Shown here: piece after piece, positions 1 through 8,252 of the stretch
Layout of the letters: every line of letters begins with the position of its first letter
How positions within the stretch are numbered: the stretch's first letter is position 1
NCBI RefSeq assembly: GCF_012927125.1
Contig: NZ_JABBFZ010000002.1
Location: 186,001-250,000, forward strand
Length of the DNA stretch: 64,000 nt
Direction of reading: 5' to 3'
DNA from: Paraburkholderia antibiotica
GTDB taxonomy: Bacteria > Pseudomonadota > Gammaproteobacteria > Burkholderiales > Burkholderiaceae
Program-made: the position numbers and the translations under genes
Notes under the pieces: model-generated
The model's input: only the letters and a program-made list of their open reading frames with translations
Database searches by the model: none
What the model was told of the DNA's origin: nothing

Positions 1-107
1 GTCGGCGCGGCGGCGCGCGCGAGCGGCGGCACGGTCGACAGCGTGACGAGCGCCACGGCGGCGGTCATAACGGAGGCAGCGCAGACGACAGCGTTTTTTA
101 TATTCAT
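1..107 (-). CDS. N-terminal fragment of an exported protein
   Basis: Only the first 35 codons are in the window; the gene runs off the left edge. The minus-strand reading starts at the ATG at 107 and gives a charged start (MNIKNAV) followed by a hydrophobic, alanine-rich stretch ending in an Ala-Arg-Ala-Ala region. This looks like a Sec signal peptide with a cleavage site near residue 30. The mature protein is not visible, so no function can be given. A short upstream reading frame (121 to 104) ends on a stop that overlaps this start codon. Confidence 0.55.
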   Translation of the reverse strand, partial: MNIKNAVVCAASVMTAAVALVTLSTVPPLARAAAP

Positions 108-128
108 GAGCGCGAATTCATGAGCGCG
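102..128. repeat. 13-bp direct repeat duplicating a start-codon region
   Basis: ATTCATGAGCGCG occurs at 102-114 and again at 116-128. On the minus strand this duplicates the start region of the exported-protein gene and creates a five-codon frame (Met-Asn-Ser-Arg-Ser-stop, 121 to 104) whose stop overlaps the real ATG at 107. Confidence 0.7.
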
Positions 129-431
129 GGATAAAGGAAACGGGGAACGCGGAGGTCGCGACATATCCTCCGCACAACGCTGTTCGATAACGGTCGCCGT
201 TTGCGCAAGCGACGACCCTGCCTGGTGATCCTGACAGAAAAAAGACGATTGCGCGCACGCGGAGGGATCGGGAGTTATGCGGATATCTGAACGGAGCCGA
301 CTGCGCTTTCCTGTACTTTTCCGGAGCGCTTTTCGGTGCGCTTTCCGCTGTGTGCTCCTCGCGGACGAGCGGTCCGCGCGCCTGCGGGTCACCCATTCCC
401 TCGGTTCCTCCGCTTGGGCCACTCAGGCCGC
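108..431. other. Intergenic region without a recognised gene
   Basis: This 324-bp gap lies between the start of the left-edge gene and the 3' end of the FtrA-type regulator. It should hold the promoter of the left-edge gene on the minus strand. Apart from the 13-bp duplication at 102-128, no operator, terminator or RNA gene could be supported. Confidence 0.5.
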
Positions 432-1418
432 TTAGCCCTCTTGGCCCGCCGCGTCGCCGCCGAACTTGCGCCGATACGCGCCCGGACTCGTCAGTGCGAT
501 ACGGCGGAAATGTCGCCGCAGCGACTCCTCCGAACCGAAGCCGGCCAGCTCGGCGACCCGTGCCATCGGTAGCGCGCTCGACGCCTCCAGCAACTCGCGC
601 GCAATCGCGACGCGCTCGCGCAGCAGCCACTCGTACGGCGCCATTCCCGTCGCGTCGCGAAACTGCCGCTGCAGCGTGCGCGGGCTCATCGCCGCGCGCT
701 CGGCCAGCGAGCGCAGCGTATGCGGCTCGGCCGGATGGGCGCGCACCCAGTCCATCAGCTTCGCGACGCGGCCGCTTTCGTCGTGCGCGACCGGCCGCGG
801 CACGAACTGCGCCTGACCGCCCTCGCGATGCGGCGGCACCACCAGCCGTTGCGCGACGCGGTTCGCGACCGCGCTGCCGTGATCGCGCCGCACCAGATGC
901 AGCAGCATGTCGAGCCCGGCCGCCGAGCCCGCCGAGGTGATCACCTGACCTTCGTCGACATATAGCGCATCGGGCTGCACCTGCAGTTGCGGATAGCGCT
1001 GCCGCAGTTTGTCCGCGTAGCGCCAGTGGGTCGTCACGCGCTTGCCGTCGAGCACGCCGGCCGCCGCCAGCACGAACACGCCCGAGCAGATCGAGCAGAG
1101 CCGCGCGCCGCGTGCATAGGCCGCGCGAAGCGCGTCGAGCAGCGCGGCGAGCAGCGCGGCGGGCGGCAACTCGTCGGCGTCGCGCCAGCCCGGAATCACG
1201 ATCGTGTCGGCGTCCGCGAGCAGCGCCAGCGTGTACGGCGCGGCCAGCGTGATGCCGCCCGCCGCGCGGATCGGACCGGGCTCGCTCGCGCAGACCGCGA
1301 AGCGATACCACGGCACGCCGAGTTCGGGACGCTCGAGCGCGAACAGTTCGGTCACGCAGCCGAATTCGAAGGTGCAGAGCCGGTCGTAGGCCAGCGCGAC
1401 AACGAGATGATTGTGCAT
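432..1418 (-). CDS. ftrA: FtrA/GlxA-type transcriptional regulator (DJ-1/PfpI + AraC HTH)
   Basis: This 328-residue protein has a DJ-1/PfpI (class I glutamine amidotransferase-like) domain at about residues 1-190, with the usual nucleophile-elbow region Cys-Ser-Ile-Cys-Ser-Gly near residue 110. An AraC-type double helix-turn-helix domain follows at about 215-315. Such GlxA/FtrA proteins are cytosolic DNA-binding regulators. In many proteobacteria the gene sits divergently beside a rhodanese gene. Here the rhodanese is 7 kb away, beyond the Mrp operon. A 35-bp element begins exactly at the ftrA start codon and recurs before the rhodanese, so autoregulation and rhodanese control by FtrA are plausible but inferred. 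The ligand is unknown. Confidence 0.9.
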   Translation of the reverse strand: MHNHLVVALAYDRLCTFEFGCVTELFALERPELGVPWYRFAVCASEPGPIRAAGGITLAAPYTLALLADADTIVIPGWRDADELPPAALLAALLDALRAAYARGARLCSICSGVFVLAAAGVLDGKRVTTHWRYADKLRQRYPQLQVQPDALYVDEGQVITSAGSAAGLDMLLHLVRRDHGSAVANRVAQRLVVPPHREGGQAQFVPRPVAHDESGRVAKLMDWVRAHPAEPHTLRSLAERAAMSPRTLQRQFRDATGMAPYEWLLRERVAIARELLEASSALPMARVAELAGFGSEESLRRHFRRIALTSPGAYRRKFGGDAAGQEG

Positions 1419-1452
1419 GGCGCGATGTTACCGAAGATCAGCAATTACGCCA
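1418..1452. promoter_or_regulatory. Putative FtrA operator, copy 1
   Basis: This 35-bp element starts with TGGCGCGAT and ends with ATTACGCCA, an imperfect inverted repeat whose arms match at 7 of 9 positions. It matches the element at 8111-8145 at 29 of 35 positions in the same orientation. It abuts the ftrA start codon. Binding by FtrA is inferred from its placement beside ftrA and beside the rhodanese. Confidence 0.55.
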
Positions 1453-1838
1453 TCAGTCCGGCAGCGGGCCGAACTCGATGGGTGGTCCAGGTCGCGCTTT
1501 ACCGCCAGGCCTGCGCGAGCGTAACGCGCCGCGCCTTCACACTTTCACTTACTTTGCATAGCCTGTCACGGGCATCGACCCATCCGCCTGCGAGCATGTC
1601 GAAGCCGCTCCGGCGCACCGCGCCTGGGACTGCGTATATTCAAGCTTCGTTCATGCTTCGTACCCGCCGCGCACCGCCGATCGTCAACTGACCATCTGTT
1701 TGCGGCTATGATGGTGCCCCTATGATGGTGCCCCCCAGGCAACCGCCCGGCAGGTGGCGCTTGCGCCTACGGGCACTGGTCGGCCACACCGTCTCACACC
1801 GTGCAGCACGCACCGAAAAAACTCCCGGAGGACAACGA
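1419..1838. other. Divergent ftrA-mrpA intergenic region
   Basis: This 420-bp gap holds the FtrA-type element at its left end and a perfect 14-bp tandem repeat (TATGATGGTGCCCC at 1707-1720 and 1721-1734). The promoter of the antiporter operon should lie here. No confident -35/-10 pair was picked. A longer in-frame extension of mrpA to 1722 exists but lacks the ribosome-binding site seen at 1839. Confidence 0.5.
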
Positions 1839-4640
1839 ATGGTATTGGGGTGGCTCGTCGTACTTCCGTTCATCGCCGCGGCATTGATCGCGCTCACCAG
1901 TCGGCGCGCGAGCGCGCTCTCGACGTGGATCGCGTTCGCGGCGGCGCTGTTCGGCTGCGCGCTGCTGCTGAGCGAGCGGGTCGGCATGGCCGCTCACGAC
2001 GTGCTGCAGTGGCGTCACGAGTGGGTGCCCGACATCGGCCTCGCGCTGTCGCTGCGCCTCGACGGCCTGTCGTTCATGTTCGCGCTGCTGGTGCTCGCGA
2101 TCGGCTTGCTGGTCTTCATCTACGCGCGCTACTACCTCGCCGGCGACGCCTCCCTGCCGCGTCTGTACCTGCTGCTTCTGCTCTTCATGGGCGCGATGCT
2201 CGGCGTCGTGCTGTCGAACAACCTGCTGTTGCTGGTGGTCTTCTGGGAACTCACGAGCCTCGTGTCGTTCCTGCTGATCGGCTTCTGGCCGTCGCGGCCC
2301 GACGCCCGGCGCGGCGCGCGCATGGCGCTCACCATCACTGGCGCCGGCGGTCTCGCGCTGCTCGCGTCGGTGCTGCTGCTCGGTCACGTATGCGGCAGCT
2401 ACGAGCTGAACGACGTGCTCGCCCAGGTCGACAAGGTGCAGCACGATCCGCTCTATCCCGCCATCCTGCTGCTCGCGCTGTTCGCGGCGTTCACCAAGTC
2501 GGCTCAGTTTCCTTTCCAGTTCTGGCTGCCGCACGCGATGTCCGCGCCCACCCCGGTGTCGGCCTATCTGCATTCGGCGACGATGGTCAAAGCCGGCGTG
2601 TTCCTGATCGCGCGCCTCTATCCGCTCTTCGAGGGCACCCATCTGTGGGCGTACACGGCCACGCTCGCCGGCCTCGTCACGCTGGTGGGCGGCGCGTCGC
2701 TCGCGCTGTTCCAGCGCGATCTGAAGGGCCTGCTTGCGTATTCGACCATCAGCCATCTCGGCCTGATCGTGCTGCTGTTCGGCCTCGACACGCAGCTCTC
2801 GACCGTCGCCGCGCTGTTTCACACCGTCAACCACGCGGTGTTCAAGGCGTCGCTGTTCATGGCGGCCGGCATCATCGATCACGAGACCGGCACGCGCGAT
2901 CTCGGCCGTCTGCGTGGCCTGCGCAAGTACATGCCGCATACCGCCGTGCTGGCGAGCGTGGCCTCGCTGGCGATGGCCGGCGTGCCGCTGCTCAACGGTT
3001 TTCTGTCGAAGGAAATGTTCTTCGGCGAGACACTCGCGCAAAGCATGTTCGGGCCGCTGAACCTCGCGATTCCCGTCATCGCGATCCTGGCGGCGGCGCT
3101 GTCGGTCGCGTACTCGCTGCGCTTCGTGTGGGGCGTGTTCTTCGACGGCGAGACGCCGCGCGATCTGCCGCACTATCCGCCGCACGAGCCGCCGCGCTTC
3201 ATGAAGCTGCCGGTCGAGATCCTGGTCGCGCTATGCCTCGTGATCGGCCTCTTTCCGCAGCAAAGTATCGGCGGGCTGCTCGAATCGGCGGCGTGGGTCA
3301 CGCTCGGCGGCAAGGTGCCCGATTACAGCCTCGCGCTGTGGCACGGCATCAACACGCCGCTCGTGATGAGCGTGCTGTCGTTCGCGGCGGGCACGGTGCT
3401 GTTCTTCCTGCGCCGCAACGCGTTCCGCCATCGTCGCCTCGCGCTCACCGAGCTGAACGCGAGCGAAATCTTCGATCGCTTCGTGCAGCGGCTCGAACGC
3501 AGCGCCGGCGTGATCGTGCGCGTGTTCGAGACGCGCTCGCTGCCCGCCTACCTCGCGTGGATGATCGCGGCGATGCTGGTCGTGCCGGGCGTGTCGCTTC
3601 TCGCGCTGGAGTCGTGGAGCGGCAGCCACCCGCGCCTGCCGCTCGATCTGATCACGCTGTGCGGGCTCGTGCTGATGTCGCTGCTGGCGATCGGCGTGGT
3701 GCTGGTGCGCGCGCGCACGCTCTACGCGCTGGTGATGCTGAGCACCTGCGGGCTGCTCGTGTCGCTGGCGTTCGTACGCTTCTCGGCGCCCGATCTCGCG
3801 CTCACGCAGATCTCCGTCGAGGTGGTCACGATCCTGCTGCTGGTGCTGGCCGTCTATTTCCTGCCGGCGCTGCAAAACGCGGTCGAGCCGCTGCCCGTGC
3901 GTCTGCGCAACGGCGTGCTGGCGCTCGCCGGCGGCCTGCTGCTCGGCGGCATTACCTACAAGATCATGACCAGCGCGCCGGTGCCGGGCATCGCGCCGTA
4001 CTTCCTCGCCAATGCGCTGCCGGGCAGCGGCGGCCACAACGTCGTCAACGTGATCCTCGTGGACTTCCGCGGCTTCGACACGATGGTCGAAATCAGCGTG
4101 CTGGTGGTGGCCGGGCTCGCCGTCAAGGCGCTGTTGCGCGGCCTGCGCCTGAAGTCGCCCGACGCGGGGCCGGGTGGCCTGCCGTGGTCGTCGCAATCGC
4201 ATCCGCTGATGCTCGCGATCCTCGCGCGGCTGATGCTGCCGCTCACCGTGCTGGTCGCCGTGTTCGTGTTCCTGCGCGGCCACAACCTGCCGGGCGGCGG
4301 TTTCATCGCGTCGCTGATCGTGTCGATCGCGCTGCTGCTGCAATACGTGGCGAGCGGCGTGCTGTGGACCGAGTCGCGCATCCGCATCAACTACCGCGCG
4401 CTCGCCGGCTACGGCCTCCTGATCGCCGCGGCGACCGGGCTCGGCAGTCTCGCGTTCGGCCGGCCGTTCCTCACCAGCGCGTTCGGGCACCTGCATCTGC
4501 CGCTGATCGGCGAAATCGAACTGTCCTCCGCGATGCTGTTCGATCTCGGCGTGCTGGGCGCGGTGGTCGGCACGACGCTCACGATCGTCTCGCACCTCGG
4601 CGTGCGCGACAAAGACATGCAATCCGTGGAGAAAAGCTGA
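1839..4640 (+). CDS. mrpA: Mrp antiporter subunit A (MrpA/PhaA with fused MrpB-like C-terminus)
   Basis: This 933-residue polytopic inner-membrane protein is the large subunit of the multisubunit Na+(K+)/H+ antiporter (Mrp/Pha/Mnh). The N-terminal half is a complex-I NuoL-type proton-channel domain, with the conserved Glu in WELTSLVSF (about 137) and Lys in FTKSAQFPFQFWLP (about 218). The C-terminal part continues through the MbhD/MbhE-like section into an MrpB domain (about 790-920, RGHNLPGGGFIA). A and B are therefore fused, as in the group-2 PhaAB type, and no separate mrpB follows. The ATG at 1839 is chosen because it has GGAGGA upstream and an immediately hydrophobic N-terminus. Its stop overlaps the mrpC start (TGATG). 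Confidence 0.95.
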   Translation: MVLGWLVVLPFIAAALIALTSRRASALSTWIAFAAALFGCALLLSERVGMAAHDVLQWRHEWVPDIGLALSLRLDGLSFMFALLVLAIGLLVFIYARYYLAGDASLPRLYLLLLLFMGAMLGVVLSNNLLLLVVFWELTSLVSFLLIGFWPSRPDARRGARMALTITGAGGLALLASVLLLGHVCGSYELNDVLAQVDKVQHDPLYPAILLLALFAAFTKSAQFPFQFWLPHAMSAPTPVSAYLHSATMVKAGVFLIARLYPLFEGTHLWAYTATLAGLVTLVGGASLALFQRDLKGLLAYSTISHLGLIVLLFGLDTQLSTVAALFHTVNHAVFKASLFMAAGIIDHETGTRDLGRLRGLRKYMPHTAVLASVASLAMAGVPLLNGFLSKEMFFGETLAQSMFGPLNLAIPVIAILAAALSVAYSLRFVWGVFFDGETPRDLPHYPPHEPPRFMKLPVEILVALCLVIGLFPQQSIGGLLESAAWVTLGGKVPDYSLALWHGINTPLVMSVLSFAAGTVLFFLRRNAFRHRRLALTELNASEIFDRFVQRLERSAGVIVRVFETRSLPAYLAWMIAAMLVVPGVSLLALESWSGSHPRLPLDLITLCGLVLMSLLAIGVVLVRARTLYALVMLSTCGLLVSLAFVRFSAPDLALTQISVEVVTILLLVLAVYFLPALQNAVEPLPVRLRNGVLALAGGLLLGGITYKIMTSAPVPGIAPYFLANALPGSGGHNVVNVILVDFRGFDTMVEISVLVVAGLAVKALLRGLRLKSPDAGPGGLPWSSQSHPLMLAILARLMLPLTVLVAVFVFLRGHNLPGGGFIASLIVSIALLLQYVASGVLWTESRIRINYRALAGYGLLIAAATGLGSLAFGRPFLTSAFGHLHLPLIGEIELSSAMLFDLGVLGAVVGTTLTIVSHLGVRDKDMQSVEKS

Positions 4641-5032
4641 TGGAAGCCGCCTTTGCCGCCACGATCGGCGTGCTTTGCACGTGCGGCATCTACCTGTTGC
4701 TGTGCGCGCGCGTGTTGCCGGTGATTCTCGGCATCACGCTGTTCTCGTATGCGATCAACCTGTTTCTGCTCGGCATGGGCCGGCTCGCGCTCGGCAAACC
4801 GGCCGTGATCGCGGCGGGCGCGCAATACGTCGACCCGGTGCCGCAGGCGCTGGTGCTGACGGCCATCGTGATCGGCTTCGCGATGACCGCCTTCACCGTG
4901 GTGCTCGCGCTGCGCTCGTTTTCGTTTACGGGCAACGACCACGTCAACGATCACGTCGACGGTCAAACCAGCGGTTACCTCAATGGCTTGCTCAACGGCC
5001 ACACCAACGGCAGGGAGACGCGCGGCGAATGA
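4640..5032 (+). CDS. mrpC: Mrp antiporter subunit C
   Basis: This 130-residue protein is NuoK-like, with three transmembrane segments in residues 1-95 and the conserved DPVPQALVLTAIVIGFAMTA region. It is an inner-membrane component of the Mrp complex. Start and stop overlap the neighbouring genes by 1 and 4 bases, indicating translational coupling. The C-terminal tail after the last helix (about 98-130) is hydrophilic and internally repetitive (NDHVNDHVDG, then LNGLLNGHTNG). Such a tail is not part of the NuoK core and looks like local expansion of a short repeat. Confidence 0.93.
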   Translation: MEAAFAATIGVLCTCGIYLLLCARVLPVILGITLFSYAINLFLLGMGRLALGKPAVIAAGAQYVDPVPQALVLTAIVIGFAMTAFTVVLALRSFSFTGNDHVNDHVDGQTSGYLNGLLNGHTNGRETRGE

Positions 5033-6831
5033 ACCACGTCCTCCTGCTCCCGATCCTCATTCCGCTGTTCGCCGCGGGTTTCATCGTCGCGCTGCCGCTG
5101 CGCCGCAAGCGCGTGCAACGCGCGCTGAACGCGGTCGCGATCGTCGCGTTGCTGCCGGTCGCGTGCCTTCTGATGGCGCGCGCGGCGCAAGGCGAGATCG
5201 TCAGCTATGCGCTCGGCGCGTGGCCGGCGCCGTTCGGCATCGCACTGCAGCTCGACCGCCTCGGCGCGCTGATGCTGCTGCTCACCGCCGTGCTCGCGGT
5301 CTGCTGCCTGCTCGGCACCTCGGGCGACGACACCCGGCGCGGCCGCTATTTCCGTGCGCTGTTCCAGTTCCAGCTGATGGGCCTGAACGGCGCGTTCCTC
5401 GCGGGCGACCTGTTCAACCTGTTCGTGTTCTTCGAGCTGCTGCTGATCGCGTCGTATGCGCTGCTGCTGCATGGCGGCGGCGCGCGGCGCGTGCGCAACG
5501 GGCTGCACTATCTGCTGATGAACCTCGTCGGCTCGTCGTTCTTCCTGATCGCGATCGGCGTGCTCTACGGCATCACCGGCACGCTCAACATGGCCGACAT
5601 GGGCGAGCGTCTCGCGCGGCTCGATCCGGCAACGCTGCCGCTCGCGCAGTTCGCCGGCGCGATGCTGATGCTGGTGTTCGGCCTGAAGGCCGCCGTGTTT
5701 CCGATGTCGTTCTGGCTGCCGCAGGCCTATCGCAGCGCGATCGGCCCGGTGGCCGCGCTGTTCGCGATCATGACCAAGGTCGGCATCTACGCGATGCTGC
5801 GCTGCGACGCGCTGCTGTTCGGCGCGGCGGGCGGCGTGCTCGACGGCTTCATGCATCAGTGGGCGTGGTGGCTCGCGATCGCGACGATCGTGTTCGGCGC
5901 GCTGGGCGCGCTCGCGGTGTCGAGTCTGAAGACCACCACCGGCTATCTGGTGCTGGTCTCGGTGGGTCTGCTGATCGCCGCGGTTACGCAGCAGACACCG
6001 CTGGCGTGGAGCGCGCTGCTCTACTACCTGATCAGCACAACGCTGTGCACCGGCGCGCTGTTCCTGCTCGCCGACACGCTCGAACCCGAGGCTGCCGCCA
6101 CACGCGCCGCCCCCGTGGCTATCGGCGCCGAAGCCGGGACGCTCGAGCCCAGCTCGCTCGAAGCGCTCGACGATGCGGCCGCCTCCGCGATCTCGCCGGA
6201 GCCGGACGGCGTGACGGTAGCCACGCTCGCGCAGGCGCAAATGCTGCACGTCGACCCGGCCCTGCTCGCGATGGAGCCGGCTCATGCCCCCGCCGCCTCC
6301 CATGGCACCGCCCACGCCACCGCTCATGCCGAAACGCCAGTGCGCACGCACGCGCCATGGCCGTCGAATCTCGCCGCGCTGCTCTATCTGATTGCCGCGG
6401 TCGGCGCCGCCGGCCTGCCGCCGCTGTCGGGCTTCCTCGGCAAGGCGATGGTGCTGGCCGCCACGCCGACCGGCGCGGCCGCCGTGCTGTGGCCGGCCGT
6501 GCTGCTATCGAGCCTGCTGTCGATCGTCGCGCTGAGCCGCACCGGCACGCGCCTGCTGTGGGCGATGCCGGCCGCGCGCGCGCTCGCCGGCGAAACGGAG
6601 CGCATGCCGCGCGGCAGTCCGGCGAAGCTCGCCGCCTGCGCGCTGCTGCTCGGCTGCGTCGCGGCCATCACGCTCGGCGCGGGCGCGGTGCGGCACTATC
6701 TGACCGACACGGCGACCCAGCTGTTCGACCGCGCCGCCTACGTGCACGCGATCCTGCCCGAAGCAGGCGCCACGCTGCCGGCGCCCGCCGCGCCGGCCGA
6801 TGCGCCGGCCGACCACGCGCGGGGGAACTGA
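5029..6831 (+). CDS. mrpD: Mrp antiporter subunit D
   Basis: This 600-residue NuoM/NuoN-type membrane subunit has the conserved Glu in FVFFELLLIASY (about 135) and Lys residues in LVFGLKAAVFPMSFWLP and IMTKVGIYAM (about 215-250). All belong to the proton channel. Between transmembrane segments, about residues 350-445 form an unusually long Ala/Glu/His-rich hydrophilic insert with two histidine-containing patches, making the protein roughly 100 residues longer than typical MrpD. The ATG overlaps the mrpC stop (ATGA), and the next gene starts two bases after its stop. Confidence 0.93.
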   Translation: MNHVLLLPILIPLFAAGFIVALPLRRKRVQRALNAVAIVALLPVACLLMARAAQGEIVSYALGAWPAPFGIALQLDRLGALMLLLTAVLAVCCLLGTSGDDTRRGRYFRALFQFQLMGLNGAFLAGDLFNLFVFFELLLIASYALLLHGGGARRVRNGLHYLLMNLVGSSFFLIAIGVLYGITGTLNMADMGERLARLDPATLPLAQFAGAMLMLVFGLKAAVFPMSFWLPQAYRSAIGPVAALFAIMTKVGIYAMLRCDALLFGAAGGVLDGFMHQWAWWLAIATIVFGALGALAVSSLKTTTGYLVLVSVGLLIAAVTQQTPLAWSALLYYLISTTLCTGALFLLADTLEPEAAATRAAPVAIGAEAGTLEPSSLEALDDAAASAISPEPDGVTVATLAQAQMLHVDPALLAMEPAHAPAASHGTAHATAHAETPVRTHAPWPSNLAALLYLIAAVGAAGLPPLSGFLGKAMVLAATPTGAAAVLWPAVLLSSLLSIVALSRTGTRLLWAMPAARALAGETERMPRGSPAKLAACALLLGCVAAITLGAGAVRHYLTDTATQLFDRAAYVHAILPEAGATLPAPAAPADAPADHARGN

Positions 6832-6833
6832 CG

Positions 6834-7328
6834 ATGTTCAAACGCCTCTTCCCGCACCCGTGGCTCACCGTCGTGCTGATCGTCTGCTGGCTGCTGCTGA
6901 TGAACGACATCTCGCCGGGCAATCTGCTGCTCGGCGCGGTGCTCGGCTGCGCGATCTCGTTTCGCGTCGGCGAAGGCCTGTGGCTGCAGCCGGTGCGCTT
7001 CGGCCGGCCGTGGCTGCTGCTGCGGCTCGCCGTGCATGTGCTGATCGACATCGTGGTGGCCAACGTCGAGGTGGCGTTGCTGGTGCTCGGCCCGACGAAG
7101 CGCCTGCGCCCGGCGTTCATCGAAGTGCCGCTCGACAGCACGCACGAGATCGCGCTCACGGTGCTCATCAGCGTGGTCTCGCTGAGCCCGGGCACGCTGT
7201 GCGCCGAACTCAGCGACGACCGCACGCGCCTCGCCGTGCACGTGCTCGATCTCGACGACGAAGCCGCGCTGATCGCGCTGATCAAATCCCGTTATGAAGC
7301 CCCTTTGATGGAGATCTTCGCATGCTAG
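6834..7328 (+). CDS. mrpE: Mrp antiporter subunit E
   Basis: This 164-residue protein has two or three N-terminal hydrophobic segments and then the soluble MrpE domain. The diagnostic stretch ALTVLISVVSLSPGT lies at about 103-117. It is an inner-membrane subunit required for a functional Mrp complex. It begins two bases after the mrpD stop and its 3' end overlaps the mrpF start by seven bases, so it is a central member of the polycistron. Confidence 0.93.
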   Translation: MFKRLFPHPWLTVVLIVCWLLLMNDISPGNLLLGAVLGCAISFRVGEGLWLQPVRFGRPWLLLRLAVHVLIDIVVANVEVALLVLGPTKRLRPAFIEVPLDSTHEIALTVLISVVSLSPGTLCAELSDDRTRLAVHVLDLDDEAALIALIKSRYEAPLMEIFAC

Positions 7329-7597
7329 CCATCGTGATCCCGATCTCGCTCGCGATCCTCGGCATCGCGTTCCTGCTGACGCTGTGGCGCCTCGTGCGCG
7401 GTCCGTCGCTGCCCGATCGCATCGTCGCGCTCGACACGCTGAACATCAACGCGATCGCGCTGATCGTCGTGTACGGCATCAGCCTGCGCTCGACGGTGCT
7501 GTTCGAGGTCGCGCTGCTGATCGCGGTGATGGGTTTCGTGGGCACCGTCGCGCTCACCAAATACCTGCAGCGCGGCGACATCATCGAACTCAACTAG
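7322..7597 (+). CDS. mrpF: Mrp antiporter subunit F
   Basis: This 91-residue protein has three predicted transmembrane helices and the MrpF signature RLVRGPSLPDRIVALDTL. Family length is about 90 residues, so it looks complete. It is a small inner-membrane subunit of the antiporter, linked in some family members to bile-salt or sodium efflux. It overlaps the 3' end of mrpE in another frame and is followed 14 bases later by mrpG. Confidence 0.93.
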   Translation: MLAIVIPISLAILGIAFLLTLWRLVRGPSLPDRIVALDTLNINAIALIVVYGISLRSTVLFEVALLIAVMGFVGTVALTKYLQRGDIIELN

Positions 7598-7611
7598 CGC
7601 GAGGCCAGCCG

Positions 7612-7998
7612 ATGCAAACCGTTATCGAAGCGATCGTCTGCGCGCTGCTGCTGGTGGGCAGCCTGTTCACGCTGATCGGCGCAATCGGGCTCGCGCGCCT
7701 GCCCGACTTTTTCATGCGCCTGCACGGCCCGACCAAGTCGACCACGCTGGGCGTGGGCGGCGTCGTGCTCGCGTCGGTGGTGTACTTCAGCACGCACGAA
7801 GACTTCACGAGCCTGCACGAACTGCTGATTCCGGCGTTCCTGTTCCTGACCGCGCCGATCAGCGCGCACATGCTCGCGAAGGCGGGGATCCAGCAGCGCG
7901 TGCCGCTGTCGGCGGCGACCCGCGGACGGCCGCCGACCACCGGCGCGTGCGCGGAGCATGGGGATACGCGGGAAGTGCCGGAGGGCGACGAGCGGTAG
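7612..7998 (+). CDS. mrpG: Mrp antiporter subunit G
   Basis: This 128-residue protein has three hydrophobic helices in residues 5-88 and the MrpG hallmark GLARLPDFFMRLHGPTKSTT. The last 30 residues are a hydrophilic tail beyond the core domain. It completes the A(B)-C-D-E-F-G set, so the operon encodes a full antiporter. The start at 7612 fits the MrpG alignment and has GAGG about seven bases upstream. Confidence 0.93.
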   Translation: MQTVIEAIVCALLLVGSLFTLIGAIGLARLPDFFMRLHGPTKSTTLGVGGVVLASVVYFSTHEDFTSLHELLIPAFLFLTAPISAHMLAKAGIQQRVPLSAATRGRPPTTGACAEHGDTREVPEGDER

Positions 7999-8110
7999 TT
8001 TTTTGGGGGGGGCTTACAGGCCTTGAGGCCTGGCGTGGCCGCTACGAGGATCGGGCGGGCGAAGCGTACATCCAGCGCGACCTACGGCGAATCCGCAAGG
8101 CAGCGCGAGA

Positions 8111-8145
8111 TGGCGCGATGTTGCCGCAGATTGACGATTACGCCA
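8111..8145. promoter_or_regulatory. Putative FtrA operator, copy 2
   Basis: This 35-bp element starts with TGGCGCGAT and ends with ATTACGCCA. It matches 29 of 35 positions of the element at 1418-1452, and weaker similarity continues for a few tens of bases to its right. It lies 107 bp upstream of the rhodanese start codon. Its presence before both ftrA and the rhodanese suggests a regulator-binding site, most simply for FtrA. Confidence 0.55.
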
Positions 8146-8252
8146 CTTATCCGTCGACAGCCCGGCCGGCACAATCGAAGCGTCTGAAGCAAGGCCCGCA
8201 GCGCTTGCACCGGACGCTGTCCCGAGCCACCCCGTCACTCTCCCCGTTCGCC

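Noticed and set aside
118..1311. Minus-strand 397-codon frame over ftrA
   Set aside because: It is a shadow frame of ftrA with no recognisable domain; the ftrA frame shows both PfpI and AraC motifs.
3231..4622. Antisense open frame of 463 codons within mrpA
   Set aside because: Its composition is Arg/Gln/His/Glu-rich with no domain, as expected of the reverse strand of a membrane-protein gene.
1754..5032. Very long open frame of 1092 codons overlapping mrpA and mrpC
   Set aside because: It is Arg/Ala-rich out-of-frame translation of high-GC coding DNA; the true frame gives clear MrpA membrane domains. Only the last part, from 4640, is real (MrpC).
8017..8032. CAGGCC/GGCCTG hairpin after mrpG as a terminator
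   Set aside because: The stem is only 6 bp and no T run follows it on the plus strand; the T run lies before it.
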